Positions 51,543-60,536 of a stretch of 64,000 nt of DNA are shown here, one piece after another. Source of the DNA: Burkholderia catarinensis (GTDB taxonomy: Bacteria > Pseudomonadota > Gammaproteobacteria > Burkholderiales > Burkholderiaceae); NCBI RefSeq assembly GCF_001883705.2, contig NZ_MDEQ02000005.1, positions 186,001 to 250,000 on the forward strand. Reading direction: 5' to 3'. Under the pieces are notes generated by a model that did no database searches, was not told the origin of the DNA, and was given only the letters and a program-made list of their open reading frames with translations. Position 1 is the stretch's first letter. Each line of letters begins with the position of its first letter. Made by a program: the position numbers and the translations under genes.

Positions 51543-52862
51543 ATGGAAACGTCCGCCCTTTCGTTCGCCGGCTCGCCGGCCGATGCACGCGCCGCCGCGA
51601 AGAAACGCCGGCTGATCGCGGCCGCCGCCGTCGGCAACGCGCTCGAGTTCTACGACTTCACGGTCTACAGCTTCTTCGCGATCCTGATCGGCAAGCTGTT
51701 CTTTCCCGTGCATTCGCCGTTCGGGCAGTTGATGCTCGCGGTCGCGAGCTTCGGCGTCGGCTTCGTCACGCGTCCGCTCGGCGGGCTCGTGATCGGCATG
51801 TACGCCGACCGCGCCGGCCGCAAGAAGGCGATGATCCTCACGCTGCTGCTGATGGCGCTCGGCACCGCGATGATCGCGGTCGCGCCGACCTTCGCGCAGA
51901 TCGGCCTCGCCGCACCGCTGCTGCTCGTGCTCGCGCGCCTGCTGCAAGGGTTCGCGTCGGGCGGTGAAGTCGGCGCGTCGACGACGCTGCTGCTCGAACA
52001 GGCGCCGCAGCATCGTCGCGGCTTCTACGCATCGTTCCAGTTCTCGAGCCAGGGGCTCGCCGCGCTCGCGGGCGCGCTCACCGGCGTCGCGCTGACGTCG
52101 ATGCTGACTGCCGCGCAGCTCGAAAGCTGGGGCTGGCGCGTGCCGTTCATCATCGGCACACTGTTCGTGCCGATCGGCTACTGGCTGCGCCGTACCGTCG
52201 AGGAAGTGCCCGCTGCCGCGCCTGCCGCCGGGCATGACGAGCCGGTCGCGTCACTGCCGCTCGCCGACGTGCTGCGCCATCACGGCAAGGCCGTGTTCGC
52301 AGGCCTCGGCGTGACGATCGGCGGCACGTCGATCCACTACATCATCGTGTTCTACATGGCGATCTACGGCGTGCAGGTGCTGCACCTGCCGACCTGGCTG
52401 TCGATGACGGCCGGCTGCGTCGCCGGCGCGATCCTGATGCTCGTGACGCCGATCGGCGGCCACCTGTCCGACGTCTACGGGCGCAACCGGATCGTCTGGT
52501 GGACCCGCATCGTGCTGATGGTCGCGATCTACCCAGCGTTCATCGCGCTGAATCGCTGGCCGGGCGCCGCGTCGCTGCTGTCGATCATCGCCGCGCTGTC
52601 GATCGTGCACGCGATCAACATCGGCGCGACCGGCGCGATGCTCGGCGAGCTGTTCCCGCGTGCGGTGCGCGCGACCGGCGGCGCGCTCGTGTACAGCGTC
52701 GGCGTCGCGATCTTCGGCGGCTTCGCTCAATTCTTCGTCACGTGGCTGATCGCGGCAACCGGCAATCCGAACGCGCCCGCGTGGTATGCGATCGGGTGTG
52801 GCGTGATGACGCTGCTTGCGATTCGTTGTATGGACGAGAAGGCGGGGAAAGCGCTCGACTGA
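51543..52862 (+). CDS. MFS permease of the metabolite/proton symporter (MHS) family
   Basis: 439 residues, twelve membrane segments. MHS signatures: AAAVGNALEFYDFTVYSFFA near TM1, RPLGGLVIGMYADRAGRKKAMILTLLLM, RLLQGFASGGEVGASTTLLLEQAPQHRRGFYASFQ, and the C-terminal LGELFPRAVRATGGALVYS. Relatives import dicarboxylates, shikimate, proline or similar. It is co-transcribed with the amidohydrolase and probably imports its substrate by proton symport. Confidence 0.92.
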   Translation: METSALSFAGSPADARAAAKKRRLIAAAAVGNALEFYDFTVYSFFAILIGKLFFPVHSPFGQLMLAVASFGVGFVTRPLGGLVIGMYADRAGRKKAMILTLLLMALGTAMIAVAPTFAQIGLAAPLLLVLARLLQGFASGGEVGASTTLLLEQAPQHRRGFYASFQFSSQGLAALAGALTGVALTSMLTAAQLESWGWRVPFIIGTLFVPIGYWLRRTVEEVPAAAPAAGHDEPVASLPLADVLRHHGKAVFAGLGVTIGGTSIHYIIVFYMAIYGVQVLHLPTWLSMTAGCVAGAILMLVTPIGGHLSDVYGRNRIVWWTRIVLMVAIYPAFIALNRWPGAASLLSIIAALSIVHAINIGATGAMLGELFPRAVRATGGALVYSVGVAIFGGFAQFFVTWLIAATGNPNAPAWYAIGCGVMTLLAIRCMDEKAGKALD

Positions 52863-53093
52863 CGGCGGCCGATGCGCGGCACGCGATTGACGCGACGCGC
52901 GCGCATCGGGCATGATCGTTCCATGCACCTCGCCACGACCACCCTTTCGACGACCACGCGCACGACCGCCTTCGGCGTGCCCGTGCGGCGAGTGCGCGCA
53001 AAGTCGTAGCGTCACCGATTCCCGCAGGCCCCGCCGGTTCCGGACGGGGTCTCATCGTTTCTCCGTCCGCGCCGGCCATTCAGGAGAAACGTA

Positions 53094-53636
53094 ATGTCCG
53101 AAGCCCCTTCCCCCAAACGTGCGCTGCTCGTCGTCGACATGCAGGTCGGGCTGTTTCATGGCCCCGAGCGACCGTACGACGGCGAGCGCGTGCTCGCGAA
53201 CGTCAACCGGCTGATCGATCGCGCGCATGAAGCCGGTGCGCCGGTATTCGCGGCGCGCCACACCGGGCCCGCCGGCTCGCCGATCGCTCCCGATGCGCCG
53301 CTGGCCGCGCTATTGCCGGAACTCGCCATCGATACGGCACGCGACATCGTATTCGACAAAACCCGGTCGAGCTGCTTCGCGGGCACACCGCTCGCCGAAT
53401 GGCTGCGCGAGGCCGGCATCGGCGAGATCATCATCGCCGGAATGAAGACCCAGTACTGCGTCGACACGGCATGTCGCGCGGCCGCCGATCACGGCTTTCG
53501 TGCGGTGCTCGTGGCCGACGCGCACACCTGTATGGACACGCCGGCACTGCCGGCCGAACGGATCGTCGCGCATCACAATGCGACGCTTGGCGGGCCGTTC
53601 GCGACGCTGACGACGACGGACGCTTGCGTGTTCTGA
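53094..53636 (+). CDS. Isochorismatase-like cysteine hydrolase
   Basis: 180 residues. The catalytic triad of the family is visible: Asp in RALLVVDMQVGLF, Lys in IVFDKTRSSCF, and the nucleophilic Cys in IIIAGMKTQYCVDTACRAAADHGF. Length and order match single-domain cysteine hydrolases (nicotinamidase/isochorismatase superfamily). The substrate is unknown. A 231-bp leader separates it from the MFS gene, with a short Thr-rich frame discussed separately. It ends before a strong two-way terminator. Confidence 0.9.
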   Translation: MSEAPSPKRALLVVDMQVGLFHGPERPYDGERVLANVNRLIDRAHEAGAPVFAARHTGPAGSPIAPDAPLAALLPELAIDTARDIVFDKTRSSCFAGTPLAEWLREAGIGEIIIAGMKTQYCVDTACRAAADHGFRAVLVADAHTCMDTPALPAERIVAHHNATLGGPFATLTTTDACVF

Positions 53637-53666
53637 CCGGCACCGATCACGCGCCGTAAACGCAAC

Positions 53667-53695
53667 AACGCACGGGCGGCCACCGCCCGTGCGTT
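53667..53695. terminator. Bidirectional terminator
   Basis: Perfect 13-bp inverted repeat with a 3-nt loop (arms 53667-53679 and 53683-53695) between the convergent hydrolase and porin genes. Confidence 0.88.
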
Positions 53696-53720
53696 GCGTA
53701 CAAGTCGCGTAACCGCGCCG

Positions 53721-54827
53721 TCAGAACGTATGCATCATCCCCACATACGCGCCCGTCTGCGACTCGCCCGTTATCGGGCTCGTCCCCGACGTCGCGTCGC
53801 GCGGCGTCGCGAGCAGCGAGAAGTTCGAGTTGCCGCCGTTGCGCACATACGCGACCGTGCCGTACAGGAACGTGCGCTTCGACAGGTTGTACGTGGTGCC
53901 GAGCACGTACATCATCGCGTGGCCCGATGGATCGTGCGACGCATCACCGCCGCCGTCGCCGACCTTCACGTAGTACCCGCCGCCCGTCACGGCCCATTGC
54001 GGCGTCGCGGTGTAGGTCGCACCGAGCCAGTAGTGATCGGCGCGATCGGCGACACCGGCCGGGCTGTCCGGGGCCTGGTAGTGCGTATACGCGCCCTGGA
54101 TCTTGAACTTCGACACCTTCACGTTCGCGCCGACGAAATACTCGCGCGACGCCGTGAAGATGTTGCTGAACTTGCCGTTGTTGTCGCGCAGCTCGTCATA
54201 GATGCCGCGCACGTCGAGCACCGGCGAGTGGTACGAGATCATGATCCCGTCCGAGCGGCCGAAATCGTCGGCCGCGCCGTAGTTGAAGCCGCGCGACTGG
54301 TTGCCGAACGCGTATTGCGCCTGCACGTCGAAGCCGCCGATCACCGGGCTGTGATACTCGATGTTGTTGCTGGTCTGCTGCCAGTTGCGGCCGCGCACGA
54401 GCGAGGCCGACGAAAACGCCTGCTGCACGAACGGATCGAATTCCCACACGCCGTCGCTGTCGATGAACAGGTTGCGGCCGGCCTGCAGCTGGCCCCACGT
54501 GTCGCTCTTCAGCCCGACGTACGCGCGCCGCGACCACATGCGCCCGCCGCCCGTCTGGCCGTTCATCACCTGGAACGCGGTTTCGAGGTTGAAGACCGTC
54601 GACAGCCCGCCGCCCAAATCCTCGATGCCCTTCAGCCCGAACATGCTGGTGCCCCAGTCGCCGCTTTCGGCGCTCCAGCGTGACGCGCTGCCGCCGTTCG
54701 GCTTCGCGATGTGGTTCAGGTACTCGACGCCGCCGTCGATACGGCCGTACAGCGTCACGCTCGTCTGCGCGAATGCGCCCGCCGGTGCGGCGGCCGCGAT
54801 CAGCCATGCGAAGTGTTTGAGTCGCAA
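53721..54827 (-). CDS. Gram-negative general porin
   Basis: 368 residues from TTG 54827, preceded by GAGGGGG. A signal peptide ends at AFAQ, then SSVTLYGRIDGG-like N-terminus (SVTLYGRIDGGVEYLNH), the usual start of Burkholderia/Neisseria-type trimeric porins. Further family marks are FGLKGIEDLGGGLSTVFNLETAF and RAYVGLKSDTWGQLQAGRN, and the C-terminus ends in aromatic Phe (GAYVGMMHTF) as needed for Bam recognition. It may let the dehydrogenase substrate cross the outer membrane, since it lies downstream of that cluster on the same strand. Confidence 0.93.
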   Translation of the reverse strand: MRLKHFAWLIAAAAPAGAFAQTSVTLYGRIDGGVEYLNHIAKPNGGSASRWSAESGDWGTSMFGLKGIEDLGGGLSTVFNLETAFQVMNGQTGGGRMWSRRAYVGLKSDTWGQLQAGRNLFIDSDGVWEFDPFVQQAFSSASLVRGRNWQQTSNNIEYHSPVIGGFDVQAQYAFGNQSRGFNYGAADDFGRSDGIMISYHSPVLDVRGIYDELRDNNGKFSNIFTASREYFVGANVKVSKFKIQGAYTHYQAPDSPAGVADRADHYWLGATYTATPQWAVTGGGYYVKVGDGGGDASHDPSGHAMMYVLGTTYNLSKRTFLYGTVAYVRNGGNSNFSLLATPRDATSGTSPITGESQTGAYVGMMHTF

Positions 54828-54890
54828 AATGATGCCCCCTCGGAGTCTCGACCGTCCGGCGCACGCCCCATGCGCGCGCCCGGGGTCGGC

Positions 54891-55310
54891 TTATCCGCGA
54901 TCGATCGAAAAACGCCCGGGCCCCGCCGCGCACAGCGCAAGCAGGCCGCCCGAGATCGCGATGTTCTTGTAGAAATGAATCATGTTGTTGATCTGCTCGC
55001 CGCCCGTCATCGTCCAGTAGTGGTGGCCGATGATGCCGGTGCCGATCGTATACAGCGCAAGCAGCAGCGCGAGCGGCCGCGCCTGGAAACCGACGAGGAT
55101 CGCAATGCCGACGAAGAGCTCCATCACGACGGAGATCGCGGCGGAGATGATCGGCGCGGGTGCGCCTTCCGAACCCATGAACGCGATCGTACCGGGGAAG
55201 TCGACAATCTTCTTCCAGCCGAACATCACGAACAGGATCACGAGCAGGATCCGGGCAAGCAGCAGCAGCACATCGCGCTGGGACGCGAGAAACGGTTGAT
55301 TCGGTGTCAT
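54891..55310 (-). CDS. DoxX-family membrane protein
   Basis: 139 residues from ATG 55310. Four membrane segments: LLLLARILLVILFVMFGWKKI, IISAAISVVMELFVGIAILVG, LALLLALYTIGTGIIGHH and MIHFYKNIAISGGLLALCA. The KNIAISGG motif in the last helix is typical of DoxX/YphA proteins. Related DoxX subunits act with terminal oxidases, but many are uncharacterised. It lies between the porin and the cytochrome c gene of the dehydrogenase cluster, 204 bp downstream of the latter. Confidence 0.88.
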   Translation of the reverse strand: MTPNQPFLASQRDVLLLLARILLVILFVMFGWKKIVDFPGTIAFMGSEGAPAPIISAAISVVMELFVGIAILVGFQARPLALLLALYTIGTGIIGHHYWTMTGGEQINNMIHFYKNIAISGGLLALCAAGPGRFSIDRG

Positions 55311-55514
55311 GGTGTCGATCAACGAAAACGATACGCGTAGCGGGAACAAACCCTGGCGCACCGGATTGCCAATGAACCAGGACGGGCGACCGCCTGCGCC
55401 GCCCGCCCCGCTCTGCAACAACCGGCATCGAGCCCGGCCCGATGTGCTGTGCTCCTCCTGTTGTTCGATGCTGCTCTTCTTCGATATTGCGCTGCTGCTC
55501 GGTCGCGCGCCGCG

Positions 55515-56792
55515 TCAGCGCAGCTTCGCGACGTCCTGCTCGGTCATCTTCGCGGCCGGATTGCCGAACTGCCCGGTCAGGTAGTTCGTCAGCGCGGCGA
55601 TCTGCGCATCCGACAGCTCGTGGCGGAACGCCGGCATCCCGACGTCCTCGCTGCCGGTCTTGCGCTCCACGCCGTTCAGGATCACCTGCACGAGGTTGGT
55701 CGGATTCGGTGCGCCGACCGTCGAGTTGTGGAACAGCGGCGGGTAATAGCCGTCCGGCGTGCCCTTGCCCTGCATCTGGTGGCAGGTCGCGCAGTTGCCG
55801 AGATACAGCCGCGCCGGATCGATGCCCGACGCTGCGAGCGCGACGCCGCGCAGCTTCAGGCCGTCCTCGGCCGGCTTGCCCCACGACGAGCGCGACTGCT
55901 TCGCGTCGCCGCCGGCAACGGCCGGCACCGTGCGAATGTACGTCGAGATCGCGCCGATGTCGGCTTCCGTCATCTTCGAGAAGCTGTGCTCGATCGCCTC
56001 GGCCATCGGGCCGGCCGCCTGCGCGAGGCCCGGCACGCTGCCGGTGCGCAGATACTGGACGAGCTGCTGCTGCGTCCAGCCGCCGATCCCCGCATTCGGG
56101 TCGGACGTGATGTTGTAGCCGTCCCAGCCCGCGAGCACCGAGCCCGACAGGAAGCTGCCGCCCGTCTCGTCGAGCGATTTCTCCTGCATCGCGATACCGC
56201 GCGGCGTGTGGCACGTGCTGCAGTGCGCGAGCCCCTGCACGAGATACGCGCCGCGGTTCCATTCGGCGCTCTGCGCCGGCTTCGGCTCGTACGCGCCGTC
56301 CTTCAGGAACAGCCAGTTCCAGATCTTCAGCGGCCAGCGCATGCTCAGCAGCGCGGGGATTTCGTTCTTCGGCGGCGCCTGCTTGACCGGCTCGACGCCG
56401 TGCATGAAGTACGCATACAGCGCCTGCACGTCGCCGTCGTTGATCTTCGCGTACGACACGTACGGCATCGCCGGATACAGGTTGTCGCCGTTCTTCGAAA
56501 CCCCGTGGCGCACCGCGCGCTCGAAGTCCTCGGCCGTCCAGTTGCCGATGCCCGTCTCGGGATCGGGCGTGATGTTGCTCGTGTAGATCTTGCCGAGCAT
56601 CGGAATCGGCATGCCGAGGCCGCCCGCGAACGACTTGCCGCCCTTCGCGGTATGGCACGCCATGCAGTCGCCCGCGACCGCGAGGTATTCGCCGCGCTTG
56701 ACGAGCGCCGGATCGGCCGCGTCGGCCGCGCGTGCGAAGCCCGGCAGCGCGAGGCAGCCGGCGACGAGGAAAGTGAGAGTAGATTTCCGCAC
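55515..56792 (-). CDS. Tri-heme cytochrome c subunit of the FAD dehydrogenase
   Basis: 425 residues from GTG 56792, only 2 bp after the GMC stop codon. A Sec signal peptide (STLTFLVAGCLALPGFARA) is followed by three CxxCH heme sites: CMACH near residue 43, CSTCH near 189 and CATCH near 331. Length and three-heme layout match the cytochrome subunits of membrane-bound gluconate, sorbitol and alcohol dehydrogenases. It accepts electrons from the FAD subunit and passes them to ubiquinone or the oxidase in the periplasm. Confidence 0.94.
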   Translation of the reverse strand: MRKSTLTFLVAGCLALPGFARAADAADPALVKRGEYLAVAGDCMACHTAKGGKSFAGGLGMPIPMLGKIYTSNITPDPETGIGNWTAEDFERAVRHGVSKNGDNLYPAMPYVSYAKINDGDVQALYAYFMHGVEPVKQAPPKNEIPALLSMRWPLKIWNWLFLKDGAYEPKPAQSAEWNRGAYLVQGLAHCSTCHTPRGIAMQEKSLDETGGSFLSGSVLAGWDGYNITSDPNAGIGGWTQQQLVQYLRTGSVPGLAQAAGPMAEAIEHSFSKMTEADIGAISTYIRTVPAVAGGDAKQSRSSWGKPAEDGLKLRGVALAASGIDPARLYLGNCATCHQMQGKGTPDGYYPPLFHNSTVGAPNPTNLVQVILNGVERKTGSEDVGMPAFRHELSDAQIAALTNYLTGQFGNPAAKMTEQDVAKLR

Positions 56793-56794
56793 GG

Positions 56795-58414
56795 TCAGAC
56801 TTCCTTCTTCAGCGTGTCCGACATCCGCAGCGCGAGCGCCGCGATCGTCAGCGTCACGTTCACCGTACCGACGGTCGGCATCGTCGAGCTGCTCGAGATG
56901 AACAGGTTCGGATGGTCGAACGTGCGGCAGTCCTTGTCGACGACCGAGTCGCGTGCATCCGCGCCCATGATCGTCGCGCCCGTGATGTGGTTGTTCGGCG
57001 CGAACTCGTCGTTGAAGACGACCTCCGTGCCGCCCAGCACCTTCGCGGCGGTCGCGTAGACCTCGCGCGTGTGCACGGCGCCGCGCTTCACGTAATCGTC
57101 GATCGCATACGTGATCTCGGGGCGCGGGATGCCGATCGCGTCGGTGGCCGTCTTGCTCGGCACGATGCGGTTCTCGGGCTGCGGCAGGATTTCGTGGAAA
57201 CAGTCGAACTGCACGTAGCGCGCGGAACGGTCGCGGATCTGCGCGTCGAGTTCTTCGTGCTTCACCAGCTTGCCGCCCTTGAAGATCTTCTGCGTCTCCT
57301 GGTTGATGCGCGACATGTTCGACAGGTGGATCTTCTTCGCGGCTTCGGTCGCGCGGAACGGGCCGTCGCGGAAACCGATCAGCGACGTCATCTCCTGCGG
57401 GCCGCGGCCCGGCCACAGCTTGTCGTTCGCGTAGAACGACACGCCGGTGCCCGGGTGGTCCATCAGGTTGCGGCCGACCATGTCCGAGCTGTTCGCGACA
57501 CCGTTCGGGAAATCGCGGTTCGCGGACATCAGCAGGATCTTCGGCGTCTCGATACCGTTCGCGGCGAGCACGAAGTACTTGCCTTCGACGCGATGGTCGG
57601 CGCCCGTCTTGTCCTTGTAGATCGCGGCGACGATGCGCTTGTTCGGCCCGGTCTCGAGCTTGTAGACGACCGCGTTCTCGATCAGCTTCGCGCCGGCCTG
57701 CTCGGCCTTCTCGACGTGCACGATGCCGTTGTACATTGCACCGATCGGGCAGATCGGCATGCAATTGTTGTTCCCGCAACAGGTCGGCCGGCCGTCGTAC
57801 GGGCGGCTGTTGCGCGCGACGGGCTCGGTCACCACGTGGAACTTCGGGTCATGGCCGTTGAGCGCGCTCTTGATCGTCTGCTCGTTGAACGACAACGGCA
57901 GCGGCGGCATCGGGTACGGCTCCTTGCGCGGCGAGTACAGGTCTTCCTCGGGGCCCGGGCCCCACACGCCCAGTTCTTCCTCGGCACGCTGGTAGTAATG
58001 CTCGATGTCGTCGTACTGGATCGGCCAGTCGCGGCCGACGCCGTATACGGTCTTCATCTTGAAGTCGTTCGGGATGAAGCGCCACGCCGACGCAGCCCAG
58101 TGCCACGTCGTGCCGCCCACCGCGCGGATGTACTGCGAGTTGAACTTGTGCTCGCCCTTCAGGACCAGGTAGTCGTTCGGCGGGCCGTATTCCGGATGCG
58201 GCGCCCACGGGCTCGACGGGTACGGCGCCATGAAATCGGTCTTGTCGGGCTGGTTGCGAAAGCGCTCGACGATTTCCCAGCGCGGCATGCGCGGGCCGGC
58301 TTCCAGCAGGATCACGGACTTGCCCGCCATCGCGAGCTGGTGTGCAACGATCGCACCTGCGACACCCGATCCGACGACCACGACGTCGGCTTTTTGCGTA
58401 TCGGTATCGGCCAT
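56795..58414 (-). CDS. GMC-family FAD-dependent sugar/alcohol dehydrogenase, large subunit
   Basis: 539 residues from ATG 58414. The FAD motif is ADVVVVGSGVAGAIVAHQLAMAG (residues about 10-30). AVGGTTWHWAASAWRF and the GMC middle segment follow, then FVLAANGIETPKILL, with the C-terminal His/Asn region near HPNLFISSSSTMPTVGTVNVTLTIAALALR. This matches the flavoprotein subunits of the gluconate 2-dehydrogenase/sorbitol dehydrogenase group. It has no signal peptide and should be exported with the Tat-tagged small subunit. Which polyol or sugar is oxidised cannot be decided. Confidence 0.93.
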   Translation of the reverse strand: MADTDTQKADVVVVGSGVAGAIVAHQLAMAGKSVILLEAGPRMPRWEIVERFRNQPDKTDFMAPYPSSPWAPHPEYGPPNDYLVLKGEHKFNSQYIRAVGGTTWHWAASAWRFIPNDFKMKTVYGVGRDWPIQYDDIEHYYQRAEEELGVWGPGPEEDLYSPRKEPYPMPPLPLSFNEQTIKSALNGHDPKFHVVTEPVARNSRPYDGRPTCCGNNNCMPICPIGAMYNGIVHVEKAEQAGAKLIENAVVYKLETGPNKRIVAAIYKDKTGADHRVEGKYFVLAANGIETPKILLMSANRDFPNGVANSSDMVGRNLMDHPGTGVSFYANDKLWPGRGPQEMTSLIGFRDGPFRATEAAKKIHLSNMSRINQETQKIFKGGKLVKHEELDAQIRDRSARYVQFDCFHEILPQPENRIVPSKTATDAIGIPRPEITYAIDDYVKRGAVHTREVYATAAKVLGGTEVVFNDEFAPNNHITGATIMGADARDSVVDKDCRTFDHPNLFISSSSTMPTVGTVNVTLTIAALALRMSDTLKKEV

Positions 58415-58920
58415 CAGGCTTGCCTCTCGATCGGTTTTTCGGCCCAGAAGCCGGGTTTGTTGGGGCAATACGAAGGGATCACGAGCGTATCCGACACGAC
58501 GCCGAACATTAATGCCTCTTCGTAGGTAATCACGACGTTGTCGACGATGCCGAGATACCACGCTTCGAGAATCTTGAGCGCGGCTGCTTCCTGATCGGGA
58601 TTCAGCGAGCCGGACGCGAGCGCGCCGGCGAGTTGCGGCAAGCCGTCGGCCGTCTTGAACGAACCCTTCTGCAGTGCTTGCAGGAAGCGTTCGCCGAGCA
58701 CGCGGCTCAGCCCTTTCTTGCCTGTCACTGCTTCGGAGAGCGTCATGAACGTATCGAGCGGCGCGGTGCCGGGATTATCGGCCAGGGCCCGCAACGCCAG
58801 CGAGCCGGTAAGGCCCGCCGCCGTCAGCGCCAGTGCGCCCTGCAGCCATTGACGCCGCGTGATGCCGGTTGCGGCTGCGTCGCTTGCGCGACGCGAGTGG
58901 GGAGTGTTGTCGTTGTGCAT
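58414..58920 (-). CDS. Small (gamma) subunit of FAD-dependent dehydrogenase, Tat-exported
   Basis: 168 residues from ATG 58920 (AGAAGGAAAC upstream). The N-terminus carries a twin-arginine signal: TRRQWLQGALALTAAGLTGSLAL. The mature part (MTLSEAVTGKKGLSRVLGERFLQAL, then ILEAWYLGIVDNVVITYEEALMF) matches the FAD-SLDH/gluconate dehydrogenase small-subunit family. Its stop overlaps the GMC start by one base (TGATG). It is probably the export chaperone that carries the GMC subunit through Tat. It is first in the operon. Confidence 0.9.
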   Translation of the reverse strand: MHNDNTPHSRRASDAAATGITRRQWLQGALALTAAGLTGSLALRALADNPGTAPLDTFMTLSEAVTGKKGLSRVLGERFLQALQKGSFKTADGLPQLAGALASGSLNPDQEAAALKILEAWYLGIVDNVVITYEEALMFGVVSDTLVIPSYCPNKPGFWAEKPIERQA

Positions 58921-58959
58921 GTTTCCTTCTCTCGAACACAGGATTCGGGAAAACCACGC

Positions 58960-58973
58960 TTGATATTTATCAA
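58960..58973. promoter_or_regulatory. FNR/Anr-type box
   Basis: TTGATATTTATCAA is a perfect TTGAT-N4-ATCAA FNR/Anr site, 40 bp upstream of the dehydrogenase operon ATG. It lies downstream of the best promoter match, which suggests repression under low oxygen; activation from a different start is not excluded. Confidence 0.65.
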
Positions 58974-58991
58974 ACTTTCGCGCGGCCCTGA

Positions 58992-59020
58992 AATGTACGC
59001 GCACAATTCGGATCGGACAA
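58992..59020 (-). promoter_or_regulatory. Promoter of the FAD dehydrogenase operon
   Basis: Minus strand TTGTCC (59015-59020), 17 bp, TACATT (58992-58997). The predicted start near 58985 puts the FNR-type box at about +12 to +25. The rest of 59021-59225 has no gene; TAGAAT at 59174-59179 may belong to a plus-strand promoter for the macroglobulin gene. Confidence 0.5.
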
Positions 59021-59225
59021 TGCTTTTATAGTCCATTAAATGTTCCACAATCCGAGACAATCGACATTTCGCTGCATTTTTGTGTCGCCGACGCGACAAA
59101 TCTGCGGCAAGCACACCCGTGTCGCATGCCGGCGACACACTGCGCGCCGCGATGTGCGCGCATGACGGTCGGTTAGAATCGCGTGCAATCAAACAGAAAG
59201 CTTCCCTCCGAGGGCAAATCGAGCG

Positions 59226-60536
59226 TTGACTGCTCCCCTTCCTGGTGGAAGGCGATTCCCACTTCACTGAATGCAACCCGACATCGCCTCGCAAAGAGAC
59301 ATGGGATTTACGCTTTCTCCATGGGCTGACACCGCCAGTCCAGCGGCCAAAACGTTACGCGCGGCGTTGATGTCGCGGTCGTGCGACGTTTCGCATCCTG
59401 GGCAGACCCATACACGCACCTTCAACGGCAGCGTGGCGACGGTATGCCCGCAATCAGCGCATCGCTTGCTGGACGGATACCAACGATCGATGCCGATCAG
59501 CGTACGGCCGTACCACGCGGCCTTGTACGTCAACTGCCGCACGAATTCCGACCAACTTGCGTCACTGATCGATTTCGCGAGTCTTCGGTTCTTCTGCATG
59601 CTTCTGACAGCAAGGCTTTCGATGGCGATCACTTGGTTTTCGTTGATCAACCGAGTCGAGAGTTTTTGCAGGAAATCCCTGCGGATGTCTGCTATCCGGG
59701 CATGCATGCGTGCGACTTTGAATCTCGCCTTTCTGCGATTGGCAGAACCCATCTGCTTCTTTGCCAGCCGCCGTTGCAATTTGGCGAGCATGGCCTCGTT
59801 CTTGCGAAACGCGTTCGGCGCAGCGATCTTCTCGCCGGTCGAAAGAACGACAAAATCTGTCAACCCGAAGTCGATACCAACCTTGCTAGTTGATGCGGAT
59901 TTGCTAGAAACCACATCATCACAAAGCATCGATACATGGTATCGACCTGCCGTGTCTTTCGAGACCGTGACAGTTGTCACCCTTGCGCCTTTAGGGATCG
60001 TGCGCGACCAGCGGATCGCAAGTGGCGCATCCATCTTTGCCAGCTTTAGCGCAGTGCCGTCCCACCTGAAGGCGCTTGCCGTGTATTCGGCGGATTGCGT
60101 GCCATCCTTGCGTCGGAAGTTTGGATACTTCGCGCGTTTGGTAAAAAAATTCGTGAACGCCGTCTGCAAGTGGCGCAGCGCCTGCTGGAGCGGAACCGAA
60201 CTGACCTCATTCAGCCATGCATGCTCAGGGGTTTTCTTCAGCGCGGTAAGCGCAGCGGAGGTTTCGTGATAACCGATACTCGCCTGGTGGTGCTGCCATG
60301 CATCGCTGCGCATCCGCAGCATGTGGTTGTACGCAAAGCGCGCGCACCCAAACGTCCTGGCAAGCATCGCTGCTTGCTCGGACGTCGGGTAGAACCGGAA
60401 TCGGTACGCGCGCTTGATATCCATATCTCGCACCATGTCATAGGCTGGCGTCGACCTCAAGCTTTGACGCATTAGCCAATCGGCCGCACCCCTTTCAGCC
60501 CCAACCTGAAGGACAGGGTTTCCCGGAGCAAACCTG
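59226..60536 (-). mobile_element. Solitary TnpB (IS605/IS1341-type) element
   Basis: Left end (minus-strand orientation) lies just before 60536 with a stem TTCAG/CTGAA (60494-60510). The right end has a 6-bp hairpin CCTTCC/GGAAGG (59237-59252) followed by GGAG and TCAA at 59226-59229, the usual IS605-family end. No tnpA gene is present, so movement would need a transposase in trans. Base composition is clearly less GC-rich than the flanks. Boundaries are inferred from end structures and a plausible empty site, not from direct repeats, which this family does not make. Confidence 0.7.
59264..60424 (-). CDS. tnpB: TnpB RNA-guided endonuclease-like protein
   Basis: 386 residues from ATG 60424 (ATG 60436 is possible). 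The N-terminal HTH part is YRFRFYPTSEQAAMLARTFGCARFAYNHML. RuvC residues appear intact: Asp in KVGIDFGLTDFVVLS (about 185), Glu in QVIAIESLAVRSM (about 269) and Asp in TSHDRDINAARN (about 350). The zinc finger has CADCGH and CPGC (about 322 and 340). Such proteins use an omega-RNA from the element's right end to cut DNA next to a short TAM and help the element persist. All catalytic residues are present. Confidence 0.95.
   Translation of the reverse strand: MDIKRAYRFRFYPTSEQAAMLARTFGCARFAYNHMLRMRSDAWQHHQASIGYHETSAALTALKKTPEHAWLNEVSSVPLQQALRHLQTAFTNFFTKRAKYPNFRRKDGTQSAEYTASAFRWDGTALKLAKMDAPLAIRWSRTIPKGARVTTVTVSKDTAGRYHVSMLCDDVVSSKSASTSKVGIDFGLTDFVVLSTGEKIAAPNAFRKNEAMLAKLQRRLAKKQMGSANRRKARFKVARMHARIADIRRDFLQKLSTRLINENQVIAIESLAVRSMQKNRRLAKSISDASWSEFVRQLTYKAAWYGRTLIGIDRWYPSSKRCADCGHTVATLPLKVRVWVCPGCETSHDRDINAARNVLAAGLAVSAHGESVNPMSLCEAMSGCIQ

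Noticed and set aside
53399..53659. Overlapping frame inside the isochorismatase-like gene
   Set aside because: Out-of-frame shadow with Arg-rich composition.
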